From Pelargonium cotyledonis (lineage: Eukaryota; Streptophyta; Magnoliopsida; Geraniales; Geraniaceae): DNA of 23,474 nucleotides. The notes under the pieces were generated by a model. That model was not told the DNA's origin. It searched no databases and worked only from the letters and a program-made list of their open reading frames with translations. Below are positions 7,429 through 17,822 of this stretch, one piece after another (positions within the stretch are counted from its first letter, which is position 1; each line of letters begins with the position of its first letter). The stretch covers positions 1 through 23,474 of the forward strand of contig JAYMTA010000875.1 in NCBI GenBank assembly GCA_036897625.1, written 5' to 3'. Position numbers and translations under genes: made by a program.

Positions 7429-9107
7429 TAAAGGGTTGTGCTCAGTTACTGGCTAAGGAGGAAGGGAGGCAGATTCATGGCCTGAGTTTGAAAATTGGGT
7501 TTGGGTTGGAAAAGTTTGTGCACAGCAGTTTGGTGAGTATGTACTCCAAGTGTGGTGAGATTGAGTTGGCTCGGAAGGTTTTTGATAGGATGGATGATAA
7601 GGATTTGGTTTCTTGGAATGCTATGATTGATGGGTATGCCAGATGTGGAGAAATGGAAGTTGCCCTGAAGCTGTTCGATGAAATGTCTGAAAGGGATTCT
7701 TTTTCGTGGACTGTTTTGGTAGATGGGTTTTCAAAGTCTGGAAAAGTTGAGGCTGCTAGAGAGATTTTTGATAAGATGCCGTGTAGAAATTTAGTGTCAT
7801 GGAATGCAATGATCAATGGATATATGAAATGTGGGAACTGTGAGTCAGCTCTTCAGTTGTTTAATCAGATGCCGGTGAAGGATCTAGTTACATGGAACTC
7901 AATGATCACTGGGTATGTATCAAATGGGAAGCCCATGGAGGCTCTGAAGTTGTTCATTATAATGCTCAATGATGAGCTTGCTCCTGATGATGCAACTTTT
8001 GTTGGTGCTCTCTCTGCAGTTTCAAAATCAGCTCTTCTTAGTAAGGGGAGATGGATGCATTCTTATCTCACAAAAAATGGCTTTCAGTTGGATGGTATTG
8101 TTGGTACATCATTGATAGATATGTATACCAAGTGTGGGAGCATTGAGTGTGCTCAAAGAGTATTTCAAGCAATACCTGAGAAGAGGTTAAGTAATTGGAA
8201 TGCTATAATTTACGGCTTAGGAATACATGGTATGGGTCACTCTGCTCTTGAGCTGTTTAGTGAAATGTGCAGAATGGGAATGAAGCCCGATGAGATAACT
8301 TTTGTCGGCGTGCTGAATGCTTGTAGTCACGCAGGACTGGTTGAAGATGGTCGTCACTATTTTAATATGATGGTAAATGACTATGGAATTCAACCCGATA
8401 TTGAGCTCTATGGCTGCCTGGTTGACATTCTATGTCGAGCTGGGTATCTTGAAGAGGCAAAGGATGTCATTGACAACATGCGAATTAGTCCAAGTTCAGT
8501 AATCTGGATGAGCTTACTTAGTGGTTCCAGAACCCATAGAAACCCAGATATTTGTGAATATGCTGCTAATCATTTGATTGAGGTGGCTCCGGAGAGTATA
8601 GCACGTTATGTTATTCTCTCAAACGCATATTCTGCAGCTGGTCGGTGGGATAAAGTTTCAGAGGTCCAAGAAATGAAGAGAGAGGCCATAAAATATCATG
8701 AATGCAGCTTCATAGAACACAGGGGTGTGGCTCATGAGTTTGTTGTGGGTGATAAATCACATCCGCAAACAGAAGGTATAGACTCAAAATTGAGGGAGAT
8801 GCATGATAAATTGAAACTTGCAGGACATGTTCCTGATACAACCCAAGCTCGGTTGTGTATTGAAGATGATGAGAAGAAGGAAGCTGAACTGGAAAACCAT
8901 AGTGAGAGTTTGGCCATTGCTTACGGTCTCATTAACATGGAACCTGGGACTCCTATTCGGGTCATCAAGAACCTTGGGCTCCGTAATGATTGTCACTCCG
9001 TAACTAAACTCCTGTCGCATATCTATAATCGCGAAATTGTGGTCAGAGACAATGGCCGTTTCCATCATTTCAAAAACGGGTCATGCTCTTGCAAAGATAT
9101 TTGGTGA
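7059..9107 (+). CDS. PLS-class PPR protein with E and degenerate DYW domain
   Basis: This intronless gene encodes 682 aa. PLS-class PPR proteins recognise organelle RNA, and DYW members carry the cytidine deaminase used for C-to-U editing. After a basic, Ser/Pro-rich N-terminus come alternating P, L and S motifs (for example SLVSMYSKCGEIELARKVFDRM, then LVSWNAMIDGY). An E region follows at about 500-575 and a DYW-like domain in the last ~110 residues. The HSE motif is at 614-616 and the tail FHHFKNGSCSC is kept. Where the CxxC zinc motif should be, residue 642 is Arg (R-N-D-C), the tail ends KDIW in place of GDYW, and the PG box is lost (YHECSFIE). The ATG at 7059 opens the family frame; an earlier ATG at 7048 is out of frame. 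The gene faces NUP133 tail to tail, with 346 bp between stop codons. Confidence 0.92.
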   Translation: MEATKMGAIAPSLAIQPYLPHNLSSSLHPTCKTLPEVKQLHAASLKAGTFNHPSRLVSLYADRRINNLDYARSVFDRLPYRTLSSWNNIIKCYVHNHFSNDAIALFCESLGEFLPDNFTLPCVIKGCAQLLAKEEGRQIHGLSLKIGFGLEKFVHSSLVSMYSKCGEIELARKVFDRMDDKDLVSWNAMIDGYARCGEMEVALKLFDEMSERDSFSWTVLVDGFSKSGKVEAAREIFDKMPCRNLVSWNAMINGYMKCGNCESALQLFNQMPVKDLVTWNSMITGYVSNGKPMEALKLFIIMLNDELAPDDATFVGALSAVSKSALLSKGRWMHSYLTKNGFQLDGIVGTSLIDMYTKCGSIECAQRVFQAIPEKRLSNWNAIIYGLGIHGMGHSALELFSEMCRMGMKPDEITFVGVLNACSHAGLVEDGRHYFNMMVNDYGIQPDIELYGCLVDILCRAGYLEEAKDVIDNMRISPSSVIWMSLLSGSRTHRNPDICEYAANHLIEVAPESIARYVILSNAYSAAGRWDKVSEVQEMKREAIKYHECSFIEHRGVAHEFVVGDKSHPQTEGIDSKLREMHDKLKLAGHVPDTTQARLCIEDDEKKEAELENHSESLAIAYGLINMEPGTPIRVIKNLGLRNDCHSVTKLLSHIYNREIVVRDNGRFHHFKNGSCSCKDIW

Positions 9108-9453
9108 GTGACAGGGTTGTTGCCATCTCAATGGCCGAACAGGTCATTGATAATGTGCACCTGAAAATTGAAGCCATTGCCAGTGCTAATTCTGGGTTCG
9201 GGTTGTTGAATGTTCACTCAACAGATAACTAGGAGAGTACACTTTTATCTCAGCAGAATAGATTTTAATCTAGAGGAGTTTTTGGTAGTTCATATTTTTT
9301 TTTACTGCTGAAAGAAATGTTACAGTAGAAAAGAAGTGTCATATTTAACAGATTCGAGACTCGTATCGCATGTAAGAAATAGTGATACTTCAAAATTGAT
9401 TACAAACTTATAAGTCATTAGGATCTTTGTCTAAATTCCCATGCATGCTGTGA
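9108..9453. other. Convergent 3' ends of the DYW-PPR gene and NUP133
   Basis: The two genes end toward each other here, so both 3'UTRs and polyadenylation sites must share 346 bp. The sequence is AT-rich with short T runs. Overlap of the two transcripts is likely but cannot be shown from sequence. Confidence 0.5.
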
Positions 9454-12400
9454 TTAACAATTCATTGGGGAACTAATATCATTGTCTTCTTCTACACTAC
9501 CCAGCATTAGGGCTGTCACCATTAGCTTTCCTGCATCTGGGAAATCCTTATGCTGCATCACTATTGCCTCCACACATCCCGATTCCTTCAAACCTCCCAT
9601 ATTTTCCTGTCTTAGTGCCAAAACTTCGTCAAAACCCTCTTCAAATGCTTCTGCTAGAGTCCCGTAACACCTACTTGAAGCCTGGAAAAGCACCGTATCA
9701 CTTAAATTCCTCAGGGTTTCCTCATCGCTCCACCCTTCTGCACTGTATGCTTGCTGCAGTTTTCCCCAGTCATCGTGATCAGCAGCATTCTTCCAGCACT
9801 CCTCCAAAAGATTTTTGTGGCTCTTGCGGAAGGATGAGTTAGTCCATGAAAACACATCAAAGGCTCGCAGTGTCAGCTCTGGGATTCCACCTTCCAAGCA
9901 CAGTTTAATCAGATCTTCTGGACGAAGGAGCCGCCGGCCAATGTTTTGCTTTGCTTCCTCATCAGGAAGGAGATCTATTATTTCTTCCTGCAAGAGATTT
10001 AAGCATCCAGTGTGGACAAACACGGTAAAAATGGGAACAGGTTTCTTATATTTCAAAATTCAAACAGAATGTACCTGTAATTTCAAAAGCTTCAGATCAG
10101 CTTCAATACGCTTCATCTTTGTCAAACAATCAGCATCCATACCCGCTGGGGAAGCAGAGAGAAAGAGAGAGAGAGTCAGAAAATGTTTCTTAGCACAATA
10201 CTAACAGATCAATCACCAGTATTCTAGTGAGAAACATATAAGATAATAATGATCTGGAAGAACAAAACAATAATTTCTCTAAAAGATTTCAACTAAGGAA
10301 GAATTGTAATGATTTTTTAACATACCCAAATACTCAGCATCACAATGCTAGTTATTTGGTAGGACAGCTACAGAATTTATCAAAAATCAAAGTTCATATT
10401 TTTGTTTTATTTCAATTATTATACCACATTCAGATATTCATGCAGGAATAGTTTAATAAGCTGAATTCCGCGTTAGAAATTTCCAGGTCCTCCATGACAT
10501 TTTTTTTTCCTCTTTGCTGGACATCTATAAGAATTAACAAAATAGCAAGCAATTAATTGAATATAAGAAAGCCCACTAACAATATGAGCAACACTCCAGC
10601 ATATATTTTAGCTTCTTTTATTTCCAGATAAGCCTCCATACTTAAGCTGAGCTAAATTTCCACGACCTTGTACATGCATTGTACACTTTTCCTAATTTTC
10701 TACGAACCAAACCAAAATAGATTGCATACCTGCCATTGAGGCAATTTTTGACAGATTTAAAAGACGCTTTCTGTCTGCTAACAGTGGCTCCATATTTGCG
10801 TACTCAAAGTCCATCCCCTCTTCAGTGGATGAAATGGAATTATCATACTGAGAAAGAGCTAATACATGAAGAGTTCGTGAAGCTGAGGAAAACTGATTAA
10901 GGAAGATTTCATGAAGCCACTGTAGATCCTGGTGCTGCTTTAGAAATATAGAGAGTTCCTCCTGGAACTCTTCCCCGAGCCTCAAAAGCTTGGAAAACTG
11001 TTTCTTCTCATAGAGTTGTTCAAAAACAAAATAACTGAAGCCTCCTCTAGGTCCCACACTTTCATGCTGCAATGGCAAATCAAGTAAGGACTCTTCAGGA
11101 AAACTCGTAACATCAGATATGTAAGAAATGCGAAAAAGAAAAAAAGAAATAGTCTTTGCATCATCTGTCAACTGATAGAGAGTGAACACCAAAGTGGGAA
11201 AAAGAGAGAACAAGAGGGGTAATGCCATGTAGATAGATAACACTTCTAGGAAGAGTCCACTCAGAGATAAATAAGATTAATACTTAAGCACAAGTGCCAA
11301 AAGACCAAAGTGTACTATCTTTTGAAGCACAACATGTTCACGACATGGAGATAAGAAACATTTAGAATTCAGTGCCCAACATCTACAACTTCACTAATCA
11401 TTGTCCACTTTTTAAATTTACAATTAACAGCATGGTCACAATAAGGTTATGCATTACTATAACAGAAATAAATAATGCCGGAGCTATTAGGTGTTAGCAA
11501 CTACGAATTCCATCTCCCCTTGCAATGTTGCACAACAGTGTGTCACATAGACAAACTGATAGAAACCAAAATACATGTTCATTTAACAGCCAATGCAATG
11601 AGAGGCAATGCAAAGAAAAATGAATAATTTGTATACACATATAGACTCAGAACAAATAAACATATCACACACACACAACTGCATAAGCTTCACATATTTC
11701 ACTTAGGACCAGGAGAAATGAAATATAACCCCAATTCAGTTGTGGAAGAGAGGGAAAATGGGAGTCTTAATATGCCCGTCATATGAAGTATATAACAACA
11801 AAAACTAAGCCATTTCCCACACAAAGTTGCAGTCAGCTACATGAATCTTTTAACAAAACTCCTTGAGATATTCTGCTATGTGAAGTACAATATTGCTAAT
11901 TTGTAACATAACCTGTTATTATAAGGCACCATGGACAGCCAGCAAAACTATTGCACAGAATCCAAAAAAAAATTAATAGAAACATAAATATATGCCGAGG
12001 AAAGTAATAATATCCATACCATAAGATTTCTTAGTAGTTCTGAATCATTGAGGTCGCAACATAACTTCCACATAGTTTTGTAGCCTTCATGCCGCTTCGC
12101 AATAGAGAGCAAATGCGATGATAACTTCCTAAGGGTCTCTTCATTTTGCTCTTCAGCTCCTTCATTCAGCTCCTACAAAGATTTAACATTTCAAGGATGC
12201 ATGTAAACCAGCACTGAGACAAGGAAAGGTCATGCAGAAAAAAGTACACACCTGGTTCCCAGCCTCTGCAAAGCTTTTAGATTGTTGATAAAGGGAATCT
12301 AGAAGTGCATCCCTCCTACTCCAGTACTCATCAAGTAAACCTTTAGGTTCCTCTCCCCGCTCAACTTTTGCTGTAATAGCCCCAGCATAGGCCTCTAGTA

Positions 12401-15400
12401 CTACTTCAGCCAGAACTTCTAGGTGGTTATATATTTCAGCTCTTGCAGACATATCAAATCCAGATGTTTCATTTAAAAGCTGAAGCATGAAAGAAGCAAC
12501 ACTCCACAATCCATTCCGTACAACAGGTTGACAATACCAAGGTGTCAATCCCTCAGGTGCTGGATACCACATCTGATGCTCAGTTCTGAACTGTATTGAT
12601 GTACGAAGTATAGTAACACATGCATTTGAAAGTTCACAAGCTCTCTGGATTTGGATCTGAAATGGCTGCTCTGTGCTGACTAAATATTCTAGTTGTTTGT
12701 CTACGCAATAAAATACTTCCTCAAGGTCAGAAACTTTACTATAAAACACTTCGGCATTATCTCTATCCATCAGAAGAACAGTATTTCTGCGGGCCCTCTC
12801 ACCAACTAATTGAATAAGATCCCAAAGAGCACCTGAAACTTCACTCTCTGGATTAGAGTAAGAAGAGGCAATTCCAGTTGAACGGTTTTGACTAATCGCG
12901 TTTTGTAGTTCCCTCAGCTGAATCAGCCCAACAAGCTTTTCACCATGTTCCAAGATGATCTGCAAAGCATGTCCTGCCAACAGAAAAATATGCAATTAAG
13001 ACAAGGCAGTGTTTTATCGCCTTCTCATCCATGTCTATACCTCCATCACAATTTTCAGGACATAAGTACAATAATCCCATCTAGCAGTTCAATAATAATT
13101 ATGACAACTAGTAGGTATGCAAGCAAACTTGCTCGCATGGTATGACAATAAATATAGAAGTCAAATATTGTAAAACACCAAAAAGGACTCAAGATATCTT
13201 CCAAGGCAGAGTTTGCAACAGCTAGTAAAATACCAATAACTGAAAGCCAGAAAAGTGAAAAACATGATTACCTAAAAAATCAACACCACATACAATCAAC
13301 TTAAAAGTTACAACCAATGATGAAGTTGCACTATCTTACTACAATACTAGTACTAGGAAAGTCATCAGACAATAGGCAACTCCTGTGTCAAAAAAAACAT
13401 AGTGGGGAATGCAATACAATGTATAGCATAACATGGGCTACTAATAATGGAAGTATCAAGTTAATAGATAAAAACCAATATCATATAAGCAAGAATCAAT
13501 AAAATAGGCAATGGATCATACTCTGTCTAGAACAAAGCTCTTCATGACACTTGGATAAAGCAAGAAACTGCAGAAATTTTTTATGTTTTTGCTGCTTATC
13601 AATAAGTTGGTTGGATACAACCGCCATAGCCACAATCTCAGCACCTCTAGTGGTTGTCCAGTGTTTGGCTAGTGAGTCAACAATTGATTTACTAGTACGA
13701 GCAAAAATGTTTGTTTCTCCGTCCCTTTCAAATGCCCCAGAATGTCGTAATTTTTCAAGTGAGCCATCTACCTGCCCAGATAATAGAAACTCGTGGAAAA
13801 GATGCCCTAGTATAGCATCTGATTCTTCATCTTGGGCAGTTCGACGCGCAATTCCAGACATAACTGCTCTCTGTTTATCTCCAGCATCCCGTGCTTCAGA
13901 ACTGACCCTTCTAGGAGCAATATTGCCTGTGAATGTAAGGTTTCTTTGCTCTTCTTGAGAAGATCTTTCATTTGAACTTCCCTTACGGGACAAGCTTCGC
14001 TCAGGTGGCTCAACCCCTCCAATTACAACAGCTTTTTCTGGAATCGCCCATATTCCTGCTTTCTCAGTGAGTACAACCCACGCACCTTCACCATCATCTG
14101 TAGCAGGAAGAACTGAAGCATCTAAAACTTTTCCAGCATCATATGGTAGGTCAAATTTATAAAGCCGAGTAGAGTTTCTATAGTAATGGGAGACTGTTGC
14201 AGTCCCATCACCAGACAGTATAACTGCTGATCCTGAAGGCTTGCCTCCGACCCTAAGTCTCATGGAAAACAAGAATTCCTCATCTTCTACTCTTGCTTTT
14301 GGAATTATCACTTGGATGGGAGCCTTTTTCTCAAGCACCCTTTCACTTTTAGAAATGTTTACCCCAGATTTATATTGCATCGTCAGAAGAGAATACTGTG
14401 TGTAGCTTGAACTGCTCACCCGGTCCTTACAAAAGGTTGCTACAAGAATGGTAATTACATTTCCACGATCATCCACCTGCACATCAAGAGGCCATATTCG
14501 TTTCTGACCAGCCAGATCTTTCTTAATACCCAAATCACCGTCAGTGCCGATAATTTCACAAGACCAGAGCTTTGAAACATTCAAATCAGGAAATAGTTTA
14601 ATACTAAAACATTGTATCTCATGATCTGTCAGTAGGAAGAACTGCCTATTATATTCCTCCAATGGAAGAACCGGAAAACGCCAAATCATGGACCTAGGAT
14701 ACCCTTTACTCCCTGTATGTTGGCCACCATCAACACCATGAGAAGTTAAACTCAGAATGTCCTGATAAACTTTGCTACGGTGAATACCGCTGGGGCTGCA
14801 GTAAAACTGCCAAAGTTCACCATTGGAACTACATGCTAGGGCAACACACACATGCTTGTTGTTAGGGACTGCAGAAGCGATCAAAGAGTTGACAGAACTT
14901 GATCCAACCGAGCTACTTCCATGTCTGTTGCGTTGTTGCTGCCTGTTTGCAGCTGTCTTCCCCTCTACAGCAGACGTCACCTCGGATTCATCAAATGATG
15001 ATAAACTAGTGACAGGAGCATTACCATCTTCAGAATAAATGTCAGGCCAGTATATAATAGCTCGAGTGTTTTGATTACACAACACAATGCCAACAGGGCT
15101 GCAGTGTTGTCCCCCTTTGTTTGTTCTTGTATGCTCGCTATCCCAGTTGACAACACAGAGCATCCAATTTTTATGTTGATGAGAACTTCTACCAATATAT
15201 ACATCATCTGGCGGAAGTTGAAGAGCAACACATTTCCTGGAAGCAGTAGATGATAAGAGACTCCAAATAAAGAGCTTGTTTCCACAGATAATCCAAGAAA
15301 GCGATGTTTCCTTGTCCATTCCTCCAGATATGCATGCATCCCCTGCAAGACAGAGACCAAAGCTTTCGACATTAGCTCATTTGAATCATATCTAGTCTAC

Positions 15401-16869
15401 TGTCTACTAAAAAAAATTATTGGGCAGGTGAAGGGGGTCAAGTCTACAAAATCTGATCCCAAGACCTCTCATTTAAGAGAATGACTTAGGGGCCACATGC
15501 ACTAACACTAGGTGTTAATTCCAGTCTAAACTTAAAGAACTTTGAAATAACAAATTATGCAACCCAGCTGAACATACCATCCATACATCTCTGCTGCGAA
15601 CTGGCTTGTTCATCACGCACAGATTGAGGGAACTCCCCAACATATACAGGCTTTGTTGGATCTATATCATCTCCTTTCTTGTTCTTATTCGCGGATGGAA
15701 TTCTAGGCATTATATTAGTATTTATGGAAATTAGTCATAAGAATACCAACAAAACAATCAAAAATACTACTATATTACTGCTGAAACTAAGTAAAAATTG
15801 GACATTAGAAATATTTTAAAAAAAAAGAAAAAGTAATCGGCAGATATTCCTATAGTGCCAAGGATAAAGGTAAATCTACATGAAGAGAACAGTAGTACTC
15901 TGTATATGCTAGAGGAAAAACACACAAACTATAGAATGCTAGCATGCATAAATATAAGATGTCATTGGATGAGATCACAAGGTCACTCGAGCCTTGAGTT
16001 CTTGAAAACAAGTGTTCTATCAGGACAGGCTGGGCCTCTTTTTTAAGTGAGCAAGAAGCTTCTTGACACTGCAGGTGTTCATCCAGCCCGCAGCCACAAG
16101 AGTGTTATTTATCTAGAGGTCAGTAAGCTACTAGGTAGAATTGTTTGGTCTGTCCAATGTGTTTTCAGCTTACTCATCCGTATTGATGGACTCAAACATG
16201 GGTGCGCGACAATCTCCAGTCATCAACCACCAACTGTTGATTCATTTTAGTTATTATCTTCTTATGTCTCACTCAACATTCACTATGATACATCAAGAGA
16301 AACCTTTATCGAATAGTAGATGAACCTATTGATCAGCAGAAGTGTAAAGAAAGACCCACATAATCCTATGCAACATGTCTGGAGCAAACAGAAGATGAAG
16401 CTGGAATGATTCACGCATCCCTGTAATCTAAAACATTTCCATCTCAATGTAAGGAATCCTCTCACCTAGCAAGCTTCTATGATAGAAAATCAAGTCATAC
16501 ACAACCCTCCATAAAAGAAATGAACTCGAAACGATTTTAACCCAATCGGACCACTGAAGTTAGACCCATCACCAAAATTTCCGACATCAAGCCATACACA
16601 ATTTCCATATAGTTGAGTTCAGAACACAAATTAGCAATACAAAGACATTGTTAACAATGGTAATTAGAAGAAGATTAGTAGAATGTGTGAGTAGAGACAG
16701 ACCTGGCGAGGACAGATAAGCGAGGAGCCCAGGGAGCGGGGGTGCCGGTGTTGGGGCGATTGGGTACGGAATTGTCGTGAAGAGATATTGGAGTAGTGGG
16801 AGAATCATCAGGCGCTGCGTGCCCTAGACGGGAGCTCAAATTGGATCTCTTCGTTCCTGGTGAGAACAT
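9454..16869 (-). CDS. NUP133: Nuclear pore complex protein NUP133 (eight exons)
   Basis: NUP133 is a scaffold subunit of the Y-shaped (Nup107-160) complex of the nuclear pore. In legumes it is also needed for symbiotic calcium spiking. By eye I join exons 16869-16703, 15702-15578, 15342-13522, 12973-12252, 12172-12020, 11066-10730, 10145-10075 and 9987-9454. The total is 3930 nt, or 1309 aa plus stop. All junctions are GT-AG and in phase. The start MFSPGTKRSNLSSR, then TGTPAPWAPRLSVLAR, VYVGEFPQ and DACISGGMDKE match plant NUP133. Residues ~80-530 form the beta-propeller region (including VCVALACSSNGELWQF). The rest is the helical stack, with GFSYFVFEQLYEKKQFSKLLRLGEEF and the C-terminal HKDFPDAGKLMVTALMLGSVEE. 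Exon 3 carries almost half the protein. No frameshift or stop is seen, so the gene looks intact. The open frame continues upstream of the chosen Met into a transposon-like repeat; the family N-terminus argues for 16869. Confidence 0.93.
10156..10174. repeat. GA-rich simple repeat in a NUP133 intron
   Basis: A short purine run of GA units lies just inside the intron next to exon 7. On the coding strand it gives the CT-rich polypyrimidine tract before the acceptor. It is best explained as splice-site context. Confidence 0.6.
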
Positions 16870-16907
16870 CTTCTTCTTTTTCTGCTTAGAAACTGAGATC
16901 GGAGTTT

Positions 16908-16916
16908 TTAGGGTTA
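16908..16916 (-). promoter_or_regulatory. Telo-box-like motif upstream of NUP133
   Basis: The minus strand reads TAACCCTAA about 40 bp before the ATG. Telo-boxes (AAACCCTAA) near transcription starts are known in plant housekeeping and cell-growth genes. This copy matches eight core bases. A role here is inferred. Confidence 0.4.
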
Positions 16917-17081
16917 GAGTGTTTATTAACAGTAGAGGAGGAGGAGAGCAGTGCAGTGGAGGATTACAAATTTTGAATCTCTTTATTTTCTTGTTCAATA
17001 TTTTTTTGCTGTACCCATACGAGGGCACTTTATTTGTGTGCAACTTTTTAAGGTGGGAAAAATGTTTTGGGTTAATGTTTT

Positions 17082-17312
17082 CTGGCAATGGGGCGGGTTT
17101 TGTAATCCGTCCCCGCCCCGTTCCCCAACCCCATCTCCCGTCCCCGTCCCATGCTCCGCTATGGATCTTATCTTCACCCCCATTTTGGGATGGAAACGGA
17201 GCATGAGATAGGGGATAGGGACGGGACAAAAATGCTATCAGGGATTTTTTTTTCTTGCCCGTGTCCCGTTCGGGTCGAGGTCATCGGGTTCGGGTTAGAT
17301 GCCATCCCTAAA
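17082..17312. mobile_element. GC-rich palindromic MITE-like element (hAT type suspected)
   Basis: A ~230-bp island of C/G runs stands out from AT-rich surroundings. It folds on itself: CATGCTCCG at 17150-17158 pairs exactly with CGGAGCATG at 17197-17205. The flanks extend the stem with CCCGTCCCC-type runs on one side and GGGGATAGGGACGGG on the other. The left end reads CTGGCAATGGGGCGGG, and the right end on the other strand reads TTTAGGGATGGCATC. Both resemble the GGGNTGGCAA-type ends of plant hAT-like MITEs as I recall them. No clear 8-bp target duplication is visible, so the exact ends are uncertain. Confidence 0.5.
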
Positions 17313-17822
17313 CTTCAATATGATTTTTTTTTTACTCCAAAGAAAAATATTAACACAAACTTTTAAATACTAGAACTCATGGAAGAGAGATGGAGGGAAA
17401 GAAAATGTTTTAAAATATTATAAATGGGATTTTAAAAAAAAAATTAATGGAAACATATTTGTTTAGAAACATCAATATTATCCACAAGAAATTTAGTAAA
17501 TTGTAACTTTTTCGAGCGAAAAGCTGCAATTCAATAGCAAAAGCACATTATTTATAGGATCTCAATCCAGATGCATGAAATTGTTAGCCACAATCGTTTC
17601 CTTGATCACATTTCTTCACACATTGGGCCAGAATAAACTACAAATCAACAGAAATATAGTATTTAATGAATAATATAAAGCCTTGTACATAATAGATACT
17701 TGTTCTCCAATGAAGAACTATATCCCCAGATTTCACACAAAACTTGAGTTGTTTCCTACTTCTGTTCCCTAAACAAAAACAATACTACAAATACGTACAT
17801 ATAACCACACAGATATCTTGCA

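Larger units (their letters stand above)
16870..17822. other. NUP133 upstream region and 3' flank of the SAM gene
   Basis: The ~40 bp next to the NUP133 start look like 5'UTR, with AG-rich sequence on the coding strand and a telo-box-like motif. Further upstream is a GC-rich palindromic element (about 17082-17312), then AT-rich DNA that should include the 3'UTR of the SAM-domain gene. The repeat therefore lies within or very near the NUP133 promoter. Confidence 0.5.

Noticed and set aside
13551..15253. Plus-strand frames of 60-135 codons opposite the large NUP133 exon
   Set aside because: They are antisense shadows of a strongly supported exon and have no independent features.
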